From the IMG/VR virus record IMGVR_UViG_3300027365_000016, positions 1-56,279 of that record: a stretch of 56,279 nucleotides of DNA; one strand, written 5' to 3'. The notes beneath the pieces were generated by a model that worked only from the letters and a program-made list of their open reading frames with translations, had not been told where the DNA came from and searched no databases. How positions within the stretch are numbered: the first letter of the stretch is position 1; every line of letters begins with the position of its first letter. The DNA is from a virus. Positions 16,143 to 25,119 of the stretch are shown here, piece after piece. The translations under genes and the position numbers were made by a program.

Positions 16143-16601
16143 ATGCACCACCCCGAGTACATCGCCGACTGGGATGACTTCTACCTGGGCTTGGCGCGCT
16201 ACATGGCTCGCAAGTCCAAGGACCCGTCGACGCAGGTCGGCGCGGTCATCGTGCGCCCGGATCGTACCGTCGCCTCGGTCGGCTACAACGGGTTGCCCCG
16301 GGGCATCGCCGATAGTCCCGCCCGCCTGGAAAACCGCGAGCTCAAGCTGCAGTTGATCCGCCACGCCGAGGCCAATGCCTGCGCCTTCGCCCGCGAACCG
16401 CTGGACGGTTGCACGCTCTACGTCTGGCCGATCCCGCCCTGCGCGCAGTGCGCCGCGGCGCTGGTCGCCCACGGCGTTCAGCGGGTCGTCGCCCCGGAGG
16501 TACCGCGCGAGTCGCGCTGGTGGGATTCGGCGATGCTCGGTGATCAGGTGCTGCGCGAGGCAGGGGTGGAGACTGAATGGAAGGAGCCCCGGACGCCATG
16601 A
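16143..16601 (+). CDS. Deoxycytidylate (dCMP) deaminase
   Basis: Converts dCMP to dUMP, feeding the ThyX reaction encoded at the left end. Zinc-binding cytidine-deaminase motifs are present: HAEANA (His and catalytic Glu, about residue 79) and PPCAQCAAAL (two Cys ligands, about 105). The N terminus (WDDFYLGLARYMARKSKDPSTQVGAVIV) is typical of dCMP deaminases. The ATG at 16143 is chosen because the product begins at the family start and an AGAG lies upstream. The longer ORF would run through the operator and terminator. Its stop overlaps the start of the terminase small subunit. Confidence 0.92.
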   Translation: MHHPEYIADWDDFYLGLARYMARKSKDPSTQVGAVIVRPDRTVASVGYNGLPRGIADSPARLENRELKLQLIRHAEANACAFAREPLDGCTLYVWPIPPCAQCAAALVAHGVQRVVAPEVPRESRWWDSAMLGDQVLREAGVETEWKEPRTP

Positions 16602-17353
16602 GCGACCTCGACAACTTCGACCTCGACACGCCTCTCGGCGAGATGGAAAAGCCCAAGCGCAAGCCGGGCCGGCCGAAGAGTGCCCGAACGCTCGCCCGCG
16701 AGGCCCGCGAGGCCCGGAGCGAGGAAGCCGCACAGATCGAGCAGGCCCGCCGGGAGACCGACGATGGCTCGCTGCAGACGGCCTCGGCCTACGGCAACGT
16801 CGAGGCATTCCTCAAGCCGTTGACCGCCAGCCAACTCGGCCAGGTCTTCGGCATGGACCGCAAGACGGTGCAGATCCGCATGCGCAACTGTCCGGCGGTC
16901 GCCAAGACCTCGCGCGGCGCCTTTCTCTATGAGCTCCGCACGGCGGCGCAGTATCTGGTCGAGCCCAAGGTCGACGTCGAGGCCTACATCAAGAAGCTGC
17001 GACCCAACGACCTGCCGCCCTACCTGCACGACGCCTACTGGGCAGCGCTCGAGAAGCGCCAGAAAGTCGAACAGCGCGCCGGCGAGCTCTGGGAAACCGA
17101 GAAGGTGATCGAGGTCTACGGCGAACTCGCCAAGCGCATCAAGTCCTCGGTGACGCTCTGGACCGACCAACTCGAGCAGATCGAACGTCTCACCCCGGAG
17201 CAACGGAAATTCCTCACCGACAAGTGCGACGGCCTGCTGAGCATGGTCTTCGACGTCTTCACCAGCCTCCGCGACGAATCCGAGACCGGCAATCTCCAGG
17301 AGCGCTATCGGGCGGAGACCACCGGCGGCAAACAGGAGAAGTCCGATGAGTAG
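16598..17353 (+). CDS. Terminase small subunit (DUF1441/Nu1-like)
   Basis: Recognises the packaging site on phage DNA and recruits the large subunit. A basic N-terminal arm (KPKRKPGRPKSARTLAREAREAR) is followed by a winged-helix-like domain (LKPLTASQLGQVFGMDRKTVQIRMRNCP, about residues 70-100) as in lambda Nu1. A helical oligomerisation region follows (about 130-235). The first residues (MSDLDNFDLDTPLGEME) carry the acidic motif seen in several other proteins here. It starts in an ATGA overlap with the deaminase gene. Confidence 0.85.
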   Translation: MSDLDNFDLDTPLGEMEKPKRKPGRPKSARTLAREAREARSEEAAQIEQARRETDDGSLQTASAYGNVEAFLKPLTASQLGQVFGMDRKTVQIRMRNCPAVAKTSRGAFLYELRTAAQYLVEPKVDVEAYIKKLRPNDLPPYLHDAYWAALEKRQKVEQRAGELWETEKVIEVYGELAKRIKSSVTLWTDQLEQIERLTPEQRKFLTDKCDGLLSMVFDVFTSLRDESETGNLQERYRAETTGGKQEKSDE

Positions 17354-18059
17354 AACGATCGACCGGTTCACCGGCGCCAACGCCTGGTTGAGCAACTTCG
17401 CCCCGGCACCCGTGGTCCTCGACGGCGAGACCTACCCGACGGTCGAGCACGCCTACCAGGCGGCCAAGTTCCGCGAGACCGCGATCCGCGACAAGCTGCG
17501 CAAGCTGCCGTCGCCGGGTAGCGCCAAACAGCAAGCCCGGCTCTGGCCGATCACCATCCCCGGCTGGGACGAGCGCCGCCTCGCGGTCATGGCCGACCTG
17601 CTGACCCAGAAGTTCGACCAGCAACGCTACGCGAGGCGGCTGCTGGATACCGGCGATGCCCGACTCATCGAGGGCAATCACTGGGGCGATGAGTTCTGGG
17701 GCGTGTGCAACGATCGCGGCGAGAACCATCTGGGCCGACTGCTGATGGAGCAGCGCGCCCGACTCGGCGGCACCGGCGTCATCGAACCGGTGCCCGCGAT
17801 CGACCTCAACGCCGACCTGGGCGATTTCGACCAGGATCTCGATGACCTCGCGGATCTGGGCATCGACTTCGATACCCCGCAGGAGGGCCCCTGGTATTTC
17901 CACCACCCGGAGTCGGACTGTGTCTGGCAGGAGACCGACTGGCGCGAGGCCGAGAACGTGCTCGAGGACGGACTGGTCATCGAGATCGACGAGACGGAGT
18001 ACCACCGCCTGAACGGCCGTTCCGAGGCTCACGATTTCGATCTCGAAGGCGGGCTATGA
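17346..18059 (+). CDS. NADAR-domain protein (YbiA-like) with acidic C-terminal extension
   Basis: The first 140 residues are a NADAR domain: FTGANAWLSNFAPAPVVLDGETYPTVEHAYQAAKF, then NHWGDEFWGVC.....NHLGRLLMEQR. NADAR enzymes are glycosidases acting on ADP-ribose-linked substrates, and some remove ADP-ribose from guanine bases modified by DarT1-type toxins. A phage copy could therefore counter ADP-ribosylating defence; that is inference. The remaining 95 residues are a distinct extension with DLGDFDQDLDDLADLGIDFD and a terminal HDFDLEGGL. The gene sits between the terminase subunits, overlapping both neighbours by 4-8 bases, so it would be made with late genes. Confidence 0.88.
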   Translation: MSRTIDRFTGANAWLSNFAPAPVVLDGETYPTVEHAYQAAKFRETAIRDKLRKLPSPGSAKQQARLWPITIPGWDERRLAVMADLLTQKFDQQRYARRLLDTGDARLIEGNHWGDEFWGVCNDRGENHLGRLLMEQRARLGGTGVIEPVPAIDLNADLGDFDQDLDDLADLGIDFDTPQEGPWYFHHPESDCVWQETDWREAENVLEDGLVIEIDETEYHRLNGRSEAHDFDLEGGL

Positions 18060-18376
18060 CGGTCCTTAACTTGCGACAGGATCAGATCCCTCGGGAAGCC
18101 GTCTACATCGGCCGTCTCAGCAAGGGGCGCAGCCCATGGGGCAACCCTTTCATGATCGGCCGCGACGGCAATCGCGAGCAGGTGATCGAGGCCTATCGCC
18201 AGAAGCTATACGCCGACATCGAATCGGGGGCGATACCGCTCGAGCGACTGGCCGCGCTGGCGGACAAGGACCTGGTCTGCTTCTGTGCCCCGCAGGCGTG
18301 TCATGGCCATGTCCTCGAAGCGGCAGCGGCGTGGGCCAAAGAGATCCTGTCTTTCGATCTGGAGGCCCTGCCATGA
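18056..18376 (+). CDS. DUF4326 family protein (106 aa)
   Basis: Recognised by VYIGRLSKGRSPWGNPFMIG..GNREQVIEAYRQKLY near the N terminus and the Cys/His segment DLVCFCAPQACHGHVLEAAA. These are typical of DUF4326, a small phage and bacterial family of unknown function. The conserved Cys-Phe-Cys and Cys-His could bind metal or be catalytic. It overlaps the NADAR gene by 4 bases and the terminase large subunit by 4 bases. The pairing with NADAR suggests a shared role in nucleotide or ADP-ribose chemistry; this is inference. Confidence 0.85.
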   Translation: MTVLNLRQDQIPREAVYIGRLSKGRSPWGNPFMIGRDGNREQVIEAYRQKLYADIESGAIPLERLAALADKDLVCFCAPQACHGHVLEAAAAWAKEILSFDLEALP

Positions 18377-20433
18377 GCCAGTTCCGCTCCCTCGAGGAAA
18401 TCCTCGCCTCGGTCGCCGAAGGCGTGCGCCCGCCGGAGCGGCTAACCGTAGTCGAGGCTACCGAGCGTTACCGCTACATCGACAATCCGGCGGTCCACGT
18501 CGGCAAATGGTCCCGTGAGCTCGCGCCCTACATGAACGAGCCGATGGAGACCCTGACGTCGCTCGAGCACAAGGCAATGATTCTGGTCGGCCCGGCGCAG
18601 GCCTCGAAGACCGATCCGGTACTCAACTGGGTGCTCTACTCGGGGATCTGTGACCCGGCCGACATGTCGATCGTCCACCCGACTCAGGTCGCGGCCCGCG
18701 ACTTCACCCGCCGCCGTGTCGACCGTCTTCACCGCGAGAGCAAGGAACTCAAGCGCCGGCTGGTTCGCAAGCGCGATGCCGACAGTGTCTTCTACAAGCA
18801 GTACCGCTCCGGGATGCTGCTCAACCAGTCCTGGCCGACGATCAGCGAGCTCTCGGGCCGCCCCATCGGGCGCATCTGGCTGACCGACTACGACCGCATG
18901 GTGGAGGACGTTGACGGCGAGGGCAGCCCCTTCGACCTGGCGCGCAAACGTAACACCACCTTTGGCCGCTACGGCATGACGGTGGCCGAGTCGTCGCCCG
19001 GGCGGATCATCACCAATCCCAAGTGGATCCCGCCGTCCCCGCACACCGCGCCGCCCACCACGGGCATCCTCGCGCTCTACAATCGCGGCGACCGGCGACG
19101 CTACTACTGGAAGTGCCCGCAGTGCCGGCGACGCTTCGAGCCGACGTTCGATCTGCTGCAGTACCCGGATTGCGACGACGAGATGGAGGCCGCCGAGCAG
19201 GTCACGATGGCATGTCCGTGCTGCGGCTTCATGCACATCACGCACGAGATGAAGAAGGAACTGCTCAACCCCGGCGGCATCTGGCTCAAAGACGGCCAGC
19301 GTTTCGTCGATGACGGAAGCGACCGGATCGTCGGCCACGGGCTGCGCTCGGACATCGCCAGCTTCTGGGTCATGGGCGTCGCCGCGGCGTTCGCCGACTG
19401 GCAGACCCTGGTGCTGAACTACCTCAAGGCCGAGAAGGAGTACGAGAGCACCGGTGACCAGGAGGCGTTGAAGACCACGGTCAACACCGACCAGGGAATG
19501 CCCTACATGCCCCGCGGCATGGAGTCCGACCGGCTGCCCGAAGTGCTCAAGTCGCGCGCCCGGGATCTCGGCGAGCGCGCGGTTCCGCCGGGGGCCCGCT
19601 TCCTGCTGGCCACGGTCGACGTGCAGAAGAACCGCTTCGAGGTGCAGGTGCAGGGCGTCGGCGAAGGGGGCGACGTCTTCGTGGTCGACCGTTTCGCGAT
19701 CCGCAAGTCGGAGCGCCTGGACGACGACGGCGATCCATGGCCGGTCAACCCGGCGGCCTACCCCGAGGACTGGGAACTGATCAAGACGCAGGTAATGGAG
19801 CGGACCTACCCGCTCGACGACGACAGCGGACGGCGCATGATGATCCGCATGACGGCCTGCGACTCGGGCGGCAAGATGGGCGTGACCACCCGCGCCTACG
19901 AGTTCTACCGCTGGCTCAAGGAGCAGCATCTCCACCAGCGCTTCATCCTGCTCAAGGGCGCCTCGCACAAGACCGCGCCGCGCGTGCAGATCTCCTACCC
20001 GGACTCCGACCGCAAGGACCGCCACGCCGGCGCCCGCGGCGAGATCCCGGTGATGCTGATCAACGGCAACTTGCTCAAGGACCAACTCAACGCGATGCTC
20101 GATCGCGAGGAGCCGTTCGGCGGGATGGTGCATTTTCCGGACTGGCTGCCCGACGAGTTCTACATGGAACTCACTGCCGAGACGCGTACCGAGAAGGGCT
20201 GGGAGAACCCGCGCAAGCTGCGCAACGAGGCCTGGGATCTGCTGGTCTACGTGCTCGCGCTGTGCCGATCGCCTTTCGTCCGTCTCGACCGGATCGACTG
20301 GGCAGACCCGCCAAGCTGGGCGGCGCCGTGGAGCGAGAACGATCTTGTGCTTGCCGAAGAAAGCAACAAACGGTTTGAAGCGCAACCTAAAGCTGATTAC
20401 GATTTCAGCAAATACGCGGAGGCCCTGGCATGA
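18373..20433 (+). CDS. Terminase large subunit (GpA family)
   Basis: The DNA-packaging motor and nuclease, 686 residues, as expected for the lambda gpA family. N-terminal ATPase features include the region VGPAQASKTDPVLNWVLYS (Walker A-like, about residues 73-90) and IWLTDYDRM (Walker B-like). A zinc-finger-like segment (YYWKCPQCRRRFEP..CPCCGFMH, about 245-290) is characteristic of GpA. The nuclease domain includes LLATVDVQKNRFEVQVQG and TACDSGGKMGVTTRAYEFY. The start overlaps the DUF4326 stop. The last codons (about 20350-20400) are AT-rich and contain operator-like half-sites. Confidence 0.93.
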   Translation: MSQFRSLEEILASVAEGVRPPERLTVVEATERYRYIDNPAVHVGKWSRELAPYMNEPMETLTSLEHKAMILVGPAQASKTDPVLNWVLYSGICDPADMSIVHPTQVAARDFTRRRVDRLHRESKELKRRLVRKRDADSVFYKQYRSGMLLNQSWPTISELSGRPIGRIWLTDYDRMVEDVDGEGSPFDLARKRNTTFGRYGMTVAESSPGRIITNPKWIPPSPHTAPPTTGILALYNRGDRRRYYWKCPQCRRRFEPTFDLLQYPDCDDEMEAAEQVTMACPCCGFMHITHEMKKELLNPGGIWLKDGQRFVDDGSDRIVGHGLRSDIASFWVMGVAAAFADWQTLVLNYLKAEKEYESTGDQEALKTTVNTDQGMPYMPRGMESDRLPEVLKSRARDLGERAVPPGARFLLATVDVQKNRFEVQVQGVGEGGDVFVVDRFAIRKSERLDDDGDPWPVNPAAYPEDWELIKTQVMERTYPLDDDSGRRMMIRMTACDSGGKMGVTTRAYEFYRWLKEQHLHQRFILLKGASHKTAPRVQISYPDSDRKDRHAGARGEIPVMLINGNLLKDQLNAMLDREEPFGGMVHFPDWLPDEFYMELTAETRTEKGWENPRKLRNEAWDLLVYVLALCRSPFVRLDRIDWADPPSWAAPWSENDLVLAEESNKRFEAQPKADYDFSKYAEALA

Positions 20434-20636
20434 CCCTGACCGAACAACTCGCCGACGCTCAGCAGAAGTACCACCTGCTGGTAGCCGGACAGGCGGCCCG
20501 TGTTGTCGTCGACCAGAACGGCGAGCGTGTCGAATTCACCTCGGCGAACCCGGGGCGCCTGCAAGCCTACATCCATGACCTCAAGCGGCAACTCGGCCAG
20601 TTGAGTTGCCCGGGGCCGATGACGCCGTACTTCTGA
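20430..20636 (+). CDS. gpW-like head completion protein (68 aa)
   Basis: Small head-tail joining protein placed between terminase and portal exactly as in lambda. The helix-hairpin-helix pattern is visible: TLTEQLADAQQKYHLLVAGQAARVVVDQNGERVEFTSANPGRLQAYIHDLKRQL. It overlaps the terminase stop by 4 bases. It would stabilise packaged DNA and allow tail attachment. Confidence 0.85.
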   Translation: MTLTEQLADAQQKYHLLVAGQAARVVVDQNGERVEFTSANPGRLQAYIHDLKRQLGQLSCPGPMTPYF

Positions 20637-20640
20637 GCCT

Positions 20641-22287
20641 ATGACGACCACGACTGCGAAAGAGATTGCCGACTTCGACCTGGGGCCGATGCCCACCAAG
20701 GCGAACGGCGGCTACGAGGGCGCCCAGCGGCTATCGCAGTCGCTGGCGTCGTGGAACCCCGCCGACCTGGCGCCCGACGTGTCGATCGGCCGCGGCAAGC
20801 GCCTGGCCGACTCGCGTGCCCAGGACAGCGTGCGTAACGACGGTTACGTGGCCGGCGGAGCCGACATCCTGCGCGACAGCATCGTCGGCAGTTTCTTCCG
20901 GCTCAACGCCAAGCCGCAGCATCGCGTGCTGGGCCTCGACGATACCTGGGCAGAGGAGTTCCAGGAGGAGGTCGAGACCAAGTTCTCGCTGTTCGCCGAG
21001 TCGCCGGAGAACTGGATCGACGCTCAGCGCATGAACACCCTGACCGGGCTGGTCCGGCTGGCGATCGCCGTCCACCTGCAGCACGGCGAGGCGCTGGCCA
21101 CGGCGGAGTGGATCCGCGAGTGGCGCCGACCCTACAACACGGCAATCCAGATGGTCTCGCCGTCGCGGCTGTCGAACCCGGACGGGCGCACCAATGATCG
21201 CCTGCTGCGCAACGGCGTGGAGCGCAATGTCTGGGGGGCGCCGGTCGCCTACCACATCCGACAGGCCCACCCGAGCGAATACTGGGACTCCAACGCCTAT
21301 GTCTGGCGGCGAGTGCCGATTCGCAAGCCGTGGGGTCGGCTGCAGGTACTGCACATTCTCGAACAGGGCCAGCCCGACCAGTCGCGCGGCATCACGCAGA
21401 TGGTCTCGGCGCTGAAAGAGATGAACATGACTCGCAAGTTCCGGGACGTGACGCTCCAGCAAGCCGTGCTCAACGCCACCTACGCGGCGACAATCGAGTC
21501 CGAGATGCCGCCGGAGGCGGTCCACGCGGCGCTGGGCGGCGGGACAGGCTCGATGGCAGAGGCACTGGACCCGTGGCTGTCCGCGCTGGCGGCCTACAGC
21601 GGCGGCGCCAAGGGGCTGCACATCGACGGGGTGAAGATCCCGCACCTATTCCCCGGCACCAAGCTGAACCTCAATCAGGCCGGTGACCCGGGCGGCGTGG
21701 GCTCGGACTTCGAGCAGAGCCTGCTTCGCTACGTGTCGGCGATGCTCGGCGTCAGCTACGAGCAGCTTTCCCACGACTACTCGAAGACCAACTATTCGTC
21801 GGCGCGCGCGGCGGCGGCGGAGACCGAGAAGCACATGAAGGCGCGCAAGAAGATGATCGCCGATCGCTTCGCGTCGCTGGTCTACCGGTTGTGGTTCGAG
21901 GAGGCGATGAACAAGGGCGAGATCACCTCGCTGCCGCGTCGCGCGCCCAACTACTACGAGGGCATGAACGCCGACGCCTACACCGCCTGCGATTGGATCG
22001 GCGCCTCCAAGGGCCAGATCGACGAGCTCAAGGAAACCCAGGCGGCCAAGCTGCGTCGAGAGTCCGGGCTTTCGACGCTCGAGGAAGAGTGCGCGCGCCG
22101 CGGCCTCGACTACCGCGATGTGCTTCGTCAGCAGGCCCGCGAGCGTCGCCTGCTCGAGGGTTACGGCCTCGACTTCTCCGACGCCGGCACCGGCAAGGCG
22201 CCCAATTCACCGGCGGTACCCGGCGCGCAGGACGACCCGAACCGCCAGGACACCGCAGACAATGAGGAGCGCTCCAATGCTGCGTAA
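20641..22287 (+). CDS. Portal protein (lambda gpB family)
   Basis: The dodecameric DNA channel at the head vertex. The 548-residue length matches lambda gpB. The family pattern is seen in SRAQDSVRNDGYVAGGADILRDSIVGSFFRLNAKP near the N terminus, and in MSPSRLSNPDGRTND and HILEQGQPDQSRGITQMVSALKEM in the middle. The C-terminal tail is Pro/Asp/Asn-rich. Gene order (W-portal-protease) is that of lambda. Confidence 0.92.
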   Translation: MTTTTAKEIADFDLGPMPTKANGGYEGAQRLSQSLASWNPADLAPDVSIGRGKRLADSRAQDSVRNDGYVAGGADILRDSIVGSFFRLNAKPQHRVLGLDDTWAEEFQEEVETKFSLFAESPENWIDAQRMNTLTGLVRLAIAVHLQHGEALATAEWIREWRRPYNTAIQMVSPSRLSNPDGRTNDRLLRNGVERNVWGAPVAYHIRQAHPSEYWDSNAYVWRRVPIRKPWGRLQVLHILEQGQPDQSRGITQMVSALKEMNMTRKFRDVTLQQAVLNATYAATIESEMPPEAVHAALGGGTGSMAEALDPWLSALAAYSGGAKGLHIDGVKIPHLFPGTKLNLNQAGDPGGVGSDFEQSLLRYVSAMLGVSYEQLSHDYSKTNYSSARAAAAETEKHMKARKKMIADRFASLVYRLWFEEAMNKGEITSLPRRAPNYYEGMNADAYTACDWIGASKGQIDELKETQAAKLRRESGLSTLEEECARRGLDYRDVLRQQARERRLLEGYGLDFSDAGTGKAPNSPAVPGAQDDPNRQDTADNEERSNAA

Positions 22288-23614
22288 CCCGCTCGAGAAC
22301 AACCCCTACGTGGCGCGTTTCGCCAACCAGCCCGCGCTCCTCCAGCCCGGGGCCGAAACCTGGCTGGCGTCCTGTCTCCAGGCGCGAGCCGAGTTCGACC
22401 CCGGGGCCGAGAAGGACTTCATGGGGCCCTTCGGCTTCGGCGAGCGCGGGGCCCGCGCCGATCGCCGCTACGCGATGATCGGCAACATCGCCGTGATCCC
22501 GATTCGCGGGGCGCTGCTGCACGGCTCGATGGATCGCTACTCGTTCTCGACGGGCTACGACTACATCCGACTCGCCGCCTTCGAGGCCGAACAGGACGAC
22601 GAGGTCGCCGGCATCGCCTATCTGCACAACTCCAACGGCGGCGAGGTCGCGGGCAACTTCGATCTGGTCGACGACCTGGCCAAGTTGACCAAGCCGAGCG
22701 TGGCAATCGTCGACGAGAACAGCTACAGCGCGTCCTACTCGCTGGCCAGCGCCGCCGACCGGATCGTCGTCGCTACCACCGGCGGGGTCGGCAGCATCGG
22801 CGTGCTCACCGCGCACATCGACCTGAGCCAGGCGCTCAAGAATTTCGGCGTGGTGTTCACCTTCATCCACGCCGGCAAGCACAAGGTCGACGGCAACCCG
22901 ATGGAGCCGCTGGGCGAAGACACGAAAAACAGGATGCAGGGCCGAATTGACGGACTTTACAATCAATTCGTTGCAACCGTTGCTCGCAATCGCAACTTGA
23001 GTGAGCAGGTTGTGAGGGACACCGAGGCCCTGACGTACCCGGCGGCGGATGCCGTGGAGATGGGTCTGGCGGACGCCGTCATGGCGCCGCGCGAGGCGCT
23101 GGCCGCCTTTGTTGACGAGCTAAACAGGAAACCCACGGGAGCCAATACGATGAGCACCGAAAAGCAGCAGACGCCGGCTCAGACGCAGGGCGCCGATACC
23201 GCCCAGACCACACCGGCCGCCGATCTGGACGCCGCCCGGGCCGAGGGCGCCAACGCCGAGCGCGAGCGCATCCAGGGCATCATGGCCTGCGACGAGGCCA
23301 AGACCCGACCGGCGGCCGCCCAGCAACTGGCCTACAAGACCGGCATGAGTGTCGAGGATGCGTCGGCCTTCCTGGCCGGGCTGCCCGAAGAGAAGCCGGC
23401 GGCCGCCAAGCCCGAGGGCAAAAGCGAGCAGGCGGCACCGCAGAAGCAGCCGGGTGCCGAAACGGCCCGCACGCCATTCCAGCAGGCGATGGACTCCTCG
23501 GAGAACCCGAACATCATGGCCGACGGTGCGGGCGCCGACGGTCAGGTCTCGGCGGCGGATCGCATCATCGCCAGCCACTCCGGCGTCACGGGCTACAAGC
23601 CCCAGGCCCACTAA
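22277..23614 (+). CDS. S49-family capsid protease with C-terminal scaffold (lambda gpC/Nu3 type)
   Basis: The N-terminal 285 residues form an S49 (SppA-like) serine protease: GNIAVIPIRGALLHGSMDRYSFSTGYDYIR, HNSNGGEVAGNFDL, the nucleophile segment IVDENSYSASYSLASAADRIV, and GVGSIGVLTAHIDLS. The C-terminal 150 residues are Ala/Gln/Glu-rich and helical, fitting a scaffold. An internal ATG at 23151 with GGGAG upstream begins this part, so a Nu3-like scaffold may be made separately. The ATG at 22277 follows GAGGAG by 6 bases and overlaps the portal gene. Near 22960-23020 the coding sequence turns AT-rich around TTGCAACCGTTGC. Confidence 0.9.
   Translation: MLRNPLENNPYVARFANQPALLQPGAETWLASCLQARAEFDPGAEKDFMGPFGFGERGARADRRYAMIGNIAVIPIRGALLHGSMDRYSFSTGYDYIRLAAFEAEQDDEVAGIAYLHNSNGGEVAGNFDLVDDLAKLTKPSVAIVDENSYSASYSLASAADRIVVATTGGVGSIGVLTAHIDLSQALKNFGVVFTFIHAGKHKVDGNPMEPLGEDTKNRMQGRIDGLYNQFVATVARNRNLSEQVVRDTEALTYPAADAVEMGLADAVMAPREALAAFVDELNRKPTGANTMSTEKQQTPAQTQGADTAQTTPAADLDAARAEGANAERERIQGIMACDEAKTRPAAAQQLAYKTGMSVEDASAFLAGLPEEKPAAAKPEGKSEQAAPQKQPGAETARTPFQQAMDSSENPNIMADGAGADGQVSAADRIIASHSGVTGYKPQAH
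23151..23614 (+). CDS. Internal, in-frame scaffold protein (Nu3-like), predicted
   Basis: In lambda the scaffold Nu3 is translated from an internal start in the protease gene C. Here an ATG at 23151 opens MSTEKQQTPAQTQGADTAQ at the protease/scaffold boundary, with GGGAG about 8 bases upstream. The 154-residue product is Ala/Gln/Glu-rich with helical segments and no enzymatic motif. The internal start is predicted from position and ribosome binding site only. Confidence 0.5.
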
Positions 23615-23641
23615 ACCATCCCCGCCCAGGAGGATTGAATC

Positions 23642-24049
23642 ATGGCAGGACAACTGGATACGACCCGGGCCGGGATTGCGGCCTTCGAGGACGGCGATTC
23701 GTTCACTGACGTTCCGCTGTTCACCGGCGAGCGCCGGGTCTACACCGATTCCGGCACCTTTGCCGCCGACCAGACCGTCGCAGCGTTGACCGTGCTGGCC
23801 TACGACGCCTCGAGCAACCTGGTCCCGTGCGTCAACGGTGCCGGTGACTCCACCGCTACGCCGGTGGCGATCGCCATGGTCGCGGTCGATACCACGGACG
23901 GCAGCACCAAGCCGGCGCCGTGCTACTGGTCGGGCTGCTTCAACCCGGATCGTCTGGTCTGGGATGACAGCTTCGACACCGAGGCGAAGAAGATGGCGGC
24001 GTTCGGGGTACCGAGCACGTCGAACATCGCCGTTAAGAAAATGCGCTGA
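23642..24049 (+). CDS. Head decoration protein (lambda gpD-like)
   Basis: A 135-residue protein between the protease/scaffold and the major capsid gene, the place of lambda gpD. The sequence reads as a small beta-rich fold (VYTDSGTFAADQTVAALTVLAYDASSNLVP, then PVAIAMVAVDTTDGST and CYWSGCFNPDRLVWDDSFDTE). Gly/Ala/Thr content and length fit the family, which trimerises on the capsid surface to stabilise it. A strong AGGAGG ribosome binding site precedes it, as expected for an abundant protein. Confidence 0.82.
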   Translation: MAGQLDTTRAGIAAFEDGDSFTDVPLFTGERRVYTDSGTFAADQTVAALTVLAYDASSNLVPCVNGAGDSTATPVAIAMVAVDTTDGSTKPAPCYWSGCFNPDRLVWDDSFDTEAKKMAAFGVPSTSNIAVKKMR

Positions 24050-24063
24050 GGGAGACTGCCGAC

Positions 24064-25101
24064 ATGGCGTTTGAACTGTACGACACTCACACGCTGCTCC
24101 CTGTCCAGGAGCACTTCGACCCGATGCCCAGCTTTTGGCTGGACCTGCTGTTCCGGGAAGAAATGCGTTTCGACAGCGAGTGGATCGACCTGGAGAAGAT
24201 CAGCGGCAACCGCAGCCTGGCGCCGCTGGTCATCCCGACCGCCGAAGGCGTGCCGATCTACAAGCGCGCTTCCGAGGCCCAGCGCTTCCGTGCGGCCTAC
24301 CTCAAGCCCAAGGACCCCGTGACCCCGGATCGCGCGATCAAGCGTCGCCCGGGCGAGGCACTGGGCGGCTCGATGAGCATGCAGCAGCGCGAGGACGCCA
24401 TCGTGGCGGATATCCTGCGCGAGCATCGCCAGTCCGTGGAGCGCCGCTGGGAGGTGATGGCCGCCCGCGCGATCATCGACGGCAAGGTCACCCTGGTCGG
24501 CGAGGATTACCCGGAGACGGTCATCGACTTCCGCCGCGACAGCGGCCACACCGTCACTCTCGGCGCCGGCCTGGGCTGGAACGAGTCAGGTGCCGACGTG
24601 ATCGGTAACCTCAACGCCTGGCGGGAACTGGCCCGTCGCGCCAAGTTCGGCGGTCGCGTCGACAACCTGGTGCTGGGCAAGAACGTGCCGACCCACTTCC
24701 TGAACGCGGTTCGCGACACCGGGCTGCTCGATACCCAGGTGCGCGGTACCGAGGGCAACACTTTCAACATCGGCGTGCGCTCGATGGAAGAGGTGGAGTA
24801 CCTGGGACGCTTCGACGGCGGTCTCGACGTCTGGGTCTACTCGGGCTACTACGAGGACGTCGACGGCAACCAGGTCGACGTTCTGGACCCGGACAGCATC
24901 GTCATGGCCGGCCCCGGTACCCGCGGCGTGCGCTGCTTCGGCGCGATCATGGATCGCAAGGCCGGCTACCAGCCCGCGTCGATGTTCCCGAAAATGTGGG
25001 AGCAGGAAGACCCGGCCGGGCTCTGGCTGATGACTCAGTCGGCGCCGCTGATGGTGCCCATGCGGCCCAACTGCACGCTGACCGCCAAGGTCATCAACTA
25101 A
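24064..25101 (+). CDS. Major capsid protein (lambda gpE family)
   Basis: Forms the icosahedral shell. The 345-residue length and N terminus (LYDTHTLLPVQEHFDPMPSFWLDLLFREEMRFDSEWIDLEKI) match the lambda gpE family. The later GNTFNIGVRSMEEVEYLGRFDGG and VWVYSGYYEDVDGN segments belong to the beta-rich P and A domains. It is followed by a GC-rich hairpin with a short T-run, which may reduce downstream transcription. Confidence 0.93.
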   Translation: MAFELYDTHTLLPVQEHFDPMPSFWLDLLFREEMRFDSEWIDLEKISGNRSLAPLVIPTAEGVPIYKRASEAQRFRAAYLKPKDPVTPDRAIKRRPGEALGGSMSMQQREDAIVADILREHRQSVERRWEVMAARAIIDGKVTLVGEDYPETVIDFRRDSGHTVTLGAGLGWNESGADVIGNLNAWRELARRAKFGGRVDNLVLGKNVPTHFLNAVRDTGLLDTQVRGTEGNTFNIGVRSMEEVEYLGRFDGGLDVWVYSGYYEDVDGNQVDVLDPDSIVMAGPGTRGVRCFGAIMDRKAGYQPASMFPKMWEQEDPAGLWLMTQSAPLMVPMRPNCTLTAKVIN

Positions 25102-25119
25102 CACACGGCACTGATCGAG

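Noticed and set aside
18442-20385. 647-codon minus-strand ORF opposite the terminase large subunit
   Set aside because: Shadow of a well-supported gene, with no ribosome binding site or domain. Similar long antisense ORFs at 4710-5846, 13339-14520, 29113-30087 and 38566-40110 are rejected for the same reason.
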